From Mesodorylaimus sp. YZB2_4 (lineage: Eukaryota; Nematoda; Enoplea; Dorylaimida; Dorylaimidae): a stretch of DNA of 64,000 nucleotides. The translations under genes were made by a program, and so were the position numbers. Under the pieces are notes generated by a model. The model saw only the letters and a program-made list of their open reading frames with translations. It was not told the origin of the DNA and made no database searches. The stretch covers positions 620,001 to 684,000 of the forward strand of contig JASANH010000647.1 in assembly GCA_030248295.1 (NCBI GenBank), read 5' to 3'. Shown here in pieces: positions 57,401-64,000 of the stretch. Positions within the stretch are counted from its first letter, which is position 1. Every line of letters begins with the position of its first letter.

Positions 57401-58075
57401 TTTCTTCAATATTGATTTCAATGGTCTTTGTTCAGTCGATACTTGCTGCGGTTGGGGCGATAGGGTGGTAGCACGATTTGCACAAGTCGTGCCACTCGCG
57501 AGATGCTGAGATGGTGGAGCGGAAGCTCTACGACTCCTCACTTGTTCTAAGATACGTTCACGACTGGCGCGTAATTCCAATTCGTTCGGCTTTGCCGGTT
57601 TCGAAGTTTGGACTGGGGTGTTAGACTGTTGTAATATAATATGTCGATTAGGGTAATTAGCAGATAAGAGCGTGCTGGCAGTAACGGTAATAGAAGAAGG
57701 CGATTTAAGGCTTGAACTGGAATTGTAACCAGATTCTGGTGAAATTTCGACGGGTAAGACCGGACTGGGCGATACTGAAGCACCGCTTCCCGCAAAAATA
57801 TCAGTCAATACGGACTGGAATGCTTGCTGCCTTAAAATATCCGCCCTGGTAGGCGGCGGGTCGGAAGTAGGGTCGTCAGATAGCTCTTTCAATTTCTTCT
57901 CCTTATGCAAAGTGCTCAATGACTTTCTCGCTTGTTGCTGGCAAGAAGCGACTGTTTGAGGCGAAGAAAGCTTTTGAGACTGATCGCGTTGTTCATCGGC
58001 TGCTGTCGAACCCGTCGCAAGTTTGGGCTGCGCGGCCGCTCCTTGGTAATCTTCGTGTCCGTGCCGTCGACGACG
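54488..58075 (-). CDS. PH-domain/actin-related fusion protein (multi-exon; 5' end uncertain)
   Basis: Exons 58075..56528, 56302..56178, 56121..56007, 55917..55573, 55512..55320, 55266..55115, 55047..54932 and 54878..54488 join in consistent phases to give 994 residues. The first 420 or so are disordered (Ser, Pro, Gln and Thr runs). A PH domain follows: WRTHYFRTREGRLQWFE, then PFGELALAGAEV, ACIFVVHNAKEGQLLTIR and the closing helix LLDKWRSAMLSHA with its invariant Trp. Some 25 residues later an actin-like domain of about 400 residues begins with ENICVIEIGSCSIRAGLL. It continues through IMLSVPQNAP, VVDFGDRLNIVPV, SLPYGG and NIYLAGGASLLPGL to a C-terminal helix. It probably links phosphoinositide membranes to cytoskeletal assemblies; this is inference. 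Exon 1 starts at an acceptor, so upstream exons exist. Confidence 0.75.
55918..56006 (-). other. Predicted GC-AG intron between the PH and actin-related parts
   Basis: The donor reads GAG|GCAAGT, the consensus of the rare GC-AG class, and the acceptor is CTTTTAG. Phase 0 on both sides joins PHADE to NICVIEIG. No GT donor nearby preserves the frame. Confidence 0.6.
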
Positions 58076-61000
58076 CTGAAAACAAAGTAAGAGCACAAAT
58101 GTAAATATGGCTGATTAAACCACCAGCCCACTCCGTCCACCCTCCTTCCCATCTATGAGCATTGCTCTTGCTCAAGCGTAAAATTCAAAACCCCGAAAAA
58201 GGTATGCGTAGATAAGATAGGAGGGTGATGGCGAAACTGTGCGGAATGAGATCAAATTGCAAAGAGCCTGTCCTCCTCGCGTTTACATAACTAAAGGACG
58301 TGATTCTGGCGGCTTAAAAAGGGGAACGTGAAAGGCGATCTTCGAGCACTTTCGAGTTTCTGCATAAGCAATCGCCCGTTCTATCCGCAACCGCATCTCA
58401 AAACGTTTTCCTATTTTGCATGACATACAAGCCGGCACCCGAGCCATCCTGCGCAAGGTGCTTGTGCCAACGAAAGAATGGGCAACTGAAACTGGCCTGT
58501 GGCATAACTAGGTGCACAAACATCTGGCCTATCTAGGCGCGCACTAATTCCAAACACGGTTATCTGGGGAGCACGTCACGACAAATATAGACAAATAGGA
58601 CACTAGTGCATTGACGAGACAGGTGCAGCCCAACTGCCAACAGTCGGTGTCCGCCTTTGCAGATACGTTGCGTGAAACATCTCCATCGTGCGTAACAGCA
58701 TAGCCAGAACATGCGCTACGTCTCCAACGTTCCTATCTCCTTGGTCAGCTGTCGATGCATGGCTCAATTGCGAGAGCGGTGTGGGAGAAGGGCAACCTTG
58801 GTCCCAGCCCTACTAGGCACGACTGTTAGCAATTGAAAACCATGCACCATAACTCGCTCTTGTTCCACGCTTGGCCGATTCGTATAATGATGTAGAAATT
58901 TGAGCTTCCCGACCAGCCTAACAACCGAGCAACTGATCGCATTATACTGTACTACGAGAAAAATTTGAACTAAACTGGGCACGAGTCAAGTCTAACGATA
59001 AAACTAAAACCTAGTCAAAACTCATTTGTATGGCACCAAGTGCAGACGAAAGTAAAAACCTCACATCAGCATCAAAATAGGTTAAAGAGGATCGGAAATA
59101 GTCGAGTGGTGCGGTTCGAAAAAAGAGGCCAACTCACGAAACGCCTTTGGTCGATAAACCTAATTGGCCTAGTTCGTTCGAACTGACTTTTCCATATCCT
59201 AGTCCGTTGCCGACACACTGTGTACAAACTCGACATTGTCCATCATTCTAGCAATGGCCAGTTATCGACTAATGCCCGCACTGAAGAAAGTGCAATGTTA
59301 TAAGATCGTAAATGGGGAAAAAATGGACGGCTGAGTCGATGTTCACAAATTTGGGAACGAATGTGCACAGAGCGAAGACGTATTCAGAACAGCTCGACCA
59401 CAAAGGCTATTCAGACACCAGTTTGGATCCTATCGACACAAGGCCGAGTCAAAAAAAGCTTTTAAAGCTCGCACTTTTGTTCACTCGAAGGCAGCACAGT
59501 TCTCGAAAAGCGCAACTTTGTTCGAAAGAGAGTGCAGAATGTCAAATTTCAGTACATTCTCCTCAAGAAGCCTGTCCACCACAATGGACGCGTACTGCGT
59601 CCGAGGCAAAAAATTTTATGCGATTATTACAGATTACTGAGGTACTCAGGAAGAATAGAAGTTTTGGGGTCACCTGTAAGTGCAACTATCTCAATTGCCA
59701 CACGACCAATTAACGCCAAAGCTGTGAAAGCCTACAAGAAACATGGTTCATAATTACCCAGTCATCAAAGTGGTCTTCTCCGAATTCCATCCTGCAAAAT
59801 CCGATTACCAAACTCGATTTCCACAGCAGCAGCAGAGAGAGGATACAGTCGACAATGGCATTACGGCAATCGGCGATGAGAATATAGAATTTTATGAAAA
59901 GCGGGCTGACACTGAAAATAGAACCAACCAGAGTCAACACTGGACGACTGGCATCGGGAGGTCGTTGGTGCACGTTCCTCGTCGAACGCCCTCACTCAAC
60001 CGTATCTCCTGCTTTCGAGCCGATCGCTCGGCCTTAGCACATGCACAAGCAGAAAGCGGAAAGAGCCAAAATGGCCGTGTGTAAACACGAATAAAAATGC
60101 CATGCTTGGCACCAGCCGAGGCAGATACAGGAATTGCGTCACGACCTGTTTCAACGCCCCGTGTACAAATAAGGCAGTACACCGAAAACTGAACCACACG
60201 TACAGTATAGGCGGACCAGCCTGCAAAAGGTCGTTCGTGCTAATGCCCTACGATGCCTATCTGCCGACCATTATGGATGCAACGTGCTCGCTTTTCATGA
60301 CCATTGGACAGTAACCAACGAATCGGCCGAAGGACGCGAATAGATTACACCCATCCACCCCTCCCTTATAGCGAGGACACAATTTCGACAAACTCACAAT
60401 ACTCGCCAATTTGTATGCAATAAAGCGGAAGGGACGGAGTAGGCAAAGGTGTCTGTTTGTTTGCATACACAGGCCGCGGACTAAACGCCTTGGTCAACTG
60501 TGTGTAAACAACGTCAACTGCGCCAATTGATGCGCGTGATCGATATTAGCCGGTCCAAGAGCGATCGGCAGCGAGAGTGTCAATAAACCAAGTCCCACAC
60601 GTCCAACATAAGCCGCTGCGAATATTTGGTTACCAACATAGTACGGCGCATAAATGGAAACGGGCGCAAACAATCAAGAAATCTCGAAAAGTTCAAGTAT
60701 TGCTAATCCTCAGATGACCAACTCTTTAGTACATACGCCATATACTGGAGGATAGACAGATGCAAAGCAGCTGTCATTGCGCCATACTTGGCTGATGCAT
60801 TAGTATTCGAGCAGTCATGATCGTTGCATACAAATAAAGGAGAGTTGGCCAGAGCACCTCGACACGGCACGGTTCCATTACCGTGCAAATCGAGCCACGT
60901 GCATATGAACGCGGGAACATCAAACAGGCTTGATTGCATTCAAGAAGAATATGGGAAAGCAAACGAAAGGCTACCCAGAACAGGAACTTACGACTATGAG

Positions 61001-61427
61001 GAAATCCGAGCCTATGGGCATGAGAATCTGATTATTCTGAAAATGTAGGCGGATAACTAGAAAATTGCATGAAATGCCAGAACACAGCGCTGGTTATAAA
61101 CGCCCTGTTCAAACGGATCACATACACTGCACTGACATGACGGGAACTGTAATTGTTTCTGAGACCACGGGGGTACCTATGTAAGTGTAACGTAATAACG
61201 GAACATGATTGCGATAATGAAATTACGCCCTGTTTACTATACATATGTAGGACTGCACTCACTCTCCAGCACTCTCAGCAGTCTCCACGCCCTCGTGCCG
61301 TTCGCCGATTCGCGCCGCGGCATATCTTTCCAGGGATCAGAATATGCACCTGATACACATGTTTGCACAGACACCCGTCTCCAAAGTCCTGACTCAAGCA
61401 TGCATGATCGACAACCAGACCACTTAC
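58076..61427. other. Intergenic region or long intron
   Basis: If the coiled-coil exon upstream belongs to the PH/actin-related gene, this is a 3.35 kb intron. Plus-strand ORFs at 59312-59753 (the second ending KAVKAYKKHGS) have moderately protein-like composition but no recognisable family. No minus-strand exon with matching phase was seen. Confidence 0.35.
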
Positions 61428-62102
61428 TTCCTCTTGCAAGTTATAAATCTTCATATTCTTTGCGCATAGCTGAGCTAGCCGACTTTGAGACAGACACAAT
61501 TCGCGTGCCAAATAATCTCGATGTTCCTGTTCGGCTTTCATCCTCATTTCTATTTCGTCCAATGAAGCCTCGTCGTCATCCGATCCAATGCCCCCGTCCC
61601 CGATTGGTACTCGCAGCACACCGTTTTCTTGAGTGGTCGTATCATTTTTCTCAAACGCTCGCGCGTTGTCCCGTTGAATGGACAATTTCTTAGAAAAATC
61701 CGAATCATCAGTTGCGGGCGAACCGTAATTTCCGGGTTCAGTAAATTGTTGAAATGAAGATAGTTCCGCGAATGAAGCACCCGAAGATGGCCTCGATCCC
61801 GCACCGTCGCCCACACTTGAAACCATAGACATTTCCAAGAGTGGTGAAAGTTCTGATGGGTTGAGAATACACGATCGTCGAAGCCTTATATTGGCCCAAG
61901 CATCATCTACGAGTGGTCGCGCGGGCGAGCTTAGGCCACCCTCCGAGTCAGTCTCGTCTTCGTTATTTTTGCGTCTAATATCCGAAATGATGGCGGCTGA
62001 TCGAGAGGCGTCCAGTGCTTGTAAACACTGCGAAAGCTGAGCAAATCTCCGTTGTTCTTCCAACATCGACTGTTGAAGCAAGCCCACCAATCGAATTAAA
62101 TC
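61428..62102 (-). CDS. Coiled-coil exon, possibly 5' part of the PH/actin-related gene
   Basis: An internal exon of 225 codons, bounded by acceptor ATATTTACAG and donor GAA|GTAAGT, phase 0 at both ends. It starts with an amphipathic helix (LIRLVGLLQQSMLEEQRRFA), then an acidic and Ser-rich linker, and ends in a second charged helix (EIEMRMKAEQEHRDYLAREL onwards), as in coiled-coil proteins. The next minus-strand coding exon downstream (58075) also begins in phase 0, so the two are phase-compatible, but 3.35 kb apart. It could equally be part of a separate gene. The family is not recognised. Confidence 0.6.
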
Positions 62103-62994
62103 CTGTAAATATAAAAAAAGCATACATGCAAGCTAAAAATGCGCACGGCAGTGTTGACACCCGCAGATCCACCACCCACTACAGCGAGTGCCAGTCGGCT
62201 CGGTCAGACAAGTTTACGTGCTTACCAACTAGCTTGGTCTTCAAAAACGGTCTACACTTGAAATCAATCAGAGAAAAAGCGAAGCGTATTTAGAAAGAAA
62301 AGACCATTTCTCGGGTTGCTCTCAGAGAAAGTGAAATGACCAAGAAACTAAAAAGGACCAGCCAGTGGGACCAGACTCATGAAAAGTTCGGTTCAATAAA
62401 AATCAAAGAAGTACGCTTGGACTTTCTTTATAGTCAACAAGACATAATGTTGTACTCGAGTGGTCAAATTGAAGAGATTCATGCTATGGCGGAAAAGAAA
62501 AAGCCCTGAGAAAGTTTGCGGTTTTTGGAGACTTACGTCATGAACCGAGATCGTGCAAGTAAGCACGAAATCGATTTTTATGCTAACGGTGAGAAACAGG
62601 CTATGCAGCTTCAGATTTCAGCAAGTCATGCAAATAAGAGTCGGCCGATTAAAATTCCAATTGGTTATTTAAATCTTTGTGCTGTTACGACTACAAACAT
62701 GCAGTAAAGCACGAGGCGGTTCAGAAAGCGCGAAATTCAACAAATTTATACTGCTCGGCATTGATATGAAAATATGGATTTGTGTGCTTCAATACCTCTC
62801 ATACAACATAGGAAAGTAGTTAAAAGCGGCAAAAAATTTAAATTTGTATTTCCCGCCAAACCTAAATTTGCTTCCTGCGGTCGCACAATCGCAGCATGTT
62901 CAACATGTCTCTGATAGGCCACGTTTTGACCGCTCAAGTTAAAGGTCCAATGAACAGTAAACTCCCCCCCCCCACCAAAAAACTGTATACGCAC
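62103..62994. other. Spacer or intron
   Basis: No coding exon is seen on either strand. A C10 tract lies at 62964-62973. It would be the intron between the putative membrane-anchor exon and the coiled-coil exon if those are joined. Confidence 0.3.
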
Positions 62995-63054
62995 CATAAC
63001 GAAGAATAGAATAACGCTGACTGTCAATGCAATGAAGATCAGGAACAACGTCAT
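62995..63054 (-). CDS. Putative first exon encoding a 20-residue membrane anchor
   Basis: ATG at 63054 opens twenty strongly hydrophobic codons (MTLFLIFIALTVSVILFFVM) that end exactly at a possible donor, ATG|GTGCGT, in phase 0, the phase needed by the coiled-coil exon at 62102. This could anchor the downstream protein in a membrane. The evidence is only hydrophobicity and phase; the ORF is also open somewhat upstream of the ATG. Confidence 0.25.
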
Positions 63055-64000
63055 TTCCACCACCGAGTCGCTACGAGCGACTAAAACTACTCGTCGCACT
63101 CATCAAAGAAGCAACCGATTTCCGTTCACCCGTCGAAAAAATATCAATCCCATGAAAAGTCAACAGGAAATCTTCAAGAATATACGCCTTATATACGCCG
63201 AGGCTGGCTTCTTGGTCAGACGAACAAAATGGGCTTCACCGATCATTGAATAGGCCCCTATCTCGCTCTAACGTTTTAGAGTTACAAGTGTGGGACGATT
63301 TCAGGATTTCAGTAAACACACCACGAATAGAAAGAACACGAATGGCACTTAGCTGCGACGGTAACCGTTGGCATCATAACCGTGCCTAGCAATGCCTTTT
63401 GCGTCCTAGATCCCCTCTGGACGAACTCGGGTGACGCCAATTCCAGGGCTTCTCCCTCCGACTTATACAGCGTAAACAATGATGGCCATGGAATGCATAA
63501 AGCACAAAAGGCTTTTTAGCTAGCTGCAATGTACACACAACTGGTGTCAGAATAAACCAGAAAAGTCCCGCCGCCTCCTGGTCGTCTTTTCCCCTCCACT
63601 CCATCAACGATACGACAGCCGAATCTGCTTCATTCGTCACAAAGGACCAGCGCCCAAACCAAAAAGCGCCAAATCACGTTTCCTCACTCTGGCCTAAGCA
63701 ATGGCAATCGTCCAGCGTTCTCACAACACCAACTCGTACAAGGCTCAACATTTTAGAATTGTATATTAGCAGTCGGCTGGTCCTGGCGCGCATTATTCAC
63801 CAGAAAATATATGCCGCATAAGGGCAAGAGACCCGGCGTCCATAAAGCTAAGCATCGAAAGTGCGTGTCTACGCATAGAAAACATGCGTAAGCTAAAAAT
63901 TGGTCATTGGCACAGCCGAGCTGTGATTCTCCCGAGAGTCGTAGTTCGATTAAATTTTAGATGGGGGTGGTATGTTGGTAGGTGATGGACAGAAGCCTAC
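63055..64000. other. Window edge, no gene seen
   Basis: Short ORFs at 63032-63253 (+) and 63386-63640 (-) lack domains or splice context. Possible promoter side of the minus-strand gene. Confidence 0.35.

Noticed and set aside
59312-59753. Two overlapping plus ORFs opposite the putative intron of the PH/actin gene
   Set aside because: Basic, protein-like composition near the end but no recognised motif, start context or splice pattern.

Overview
The window is metazoan nuclear DNA. Genes are split by short GT-AG introns (about 50-200 bp), lie on both strands and are separated by several kilobases of AT-leaning non-coding DNA; no operon, ribosome binding site or bacterial gene order is visible. 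A nematode-type serpentine chemoreceptor, a large set of FMRFamide-type peptide receptors, a TWK-type potassium channel and an amine-synthesis decarboxylase suggest a nematode, probably not a compact rhabditid genome. This assignment is inference from gene families; no marker gene is present.

Layout: the 3' part of a two-pore potassium channel gene (1-2678, +) with a long tail full of TQT-type motifs; an unrecognised single-pass membrane protein (3052-3923, -); an Sra-superfamily-like 7TM receptor (4707-6764, -); an intronless isopenicillin-N-synthase-like 2-oxoglutarate/Fe(II) oxygenase (8342-9319, -); FMRFamide-type receptor A (10520-12140, -); a cysteine-module/proline-rich presumed secreted protein (16578-18136, -); receptors B (19991-21409, -) and C (27609-29057, -); a repeat-rich 5 kb stretch with fold-back DNA elements and a 32-bp perfect palindrome; a ten-exon aromatic amino acid decarboxylase (34109-36823, -); Rab geranylgeranyltransferase alpha (40006-41995, +) followed by a small extended-Tudor protein (42235-43162, +); another rhodopsin-like receptor (43565-45381, -); a decayed LINE reverse transcriptase and C-rich hairpin repeats (47.0-48.5 kb); a pogo-like non-autonomous DNA transposon (48666-50030); receptor D (50703-52094, -); an orphan exon-like ORF; and a multi-exon gene (54488-58075, -) whose exons join a PH domain directly to an actin-related domain, possibly with further coiled-coil and membrane-anchor exons up to 63054.

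Functionally the window is rich in neuronal signalling: four related peptide receptors, two other 7TM receptors, a K+ channel and a decarboxylase of the tyramine/dopamine/serotonin type. The most unusual items are the K2P channel with a presumptive multivalent dynein-light-chain (LC8) binding tail and the PH-plus-actin-related fusion protein. Splice structures were worked out by hand from phase, splice consensus and protein family fit; no alignment or transcript data were available.
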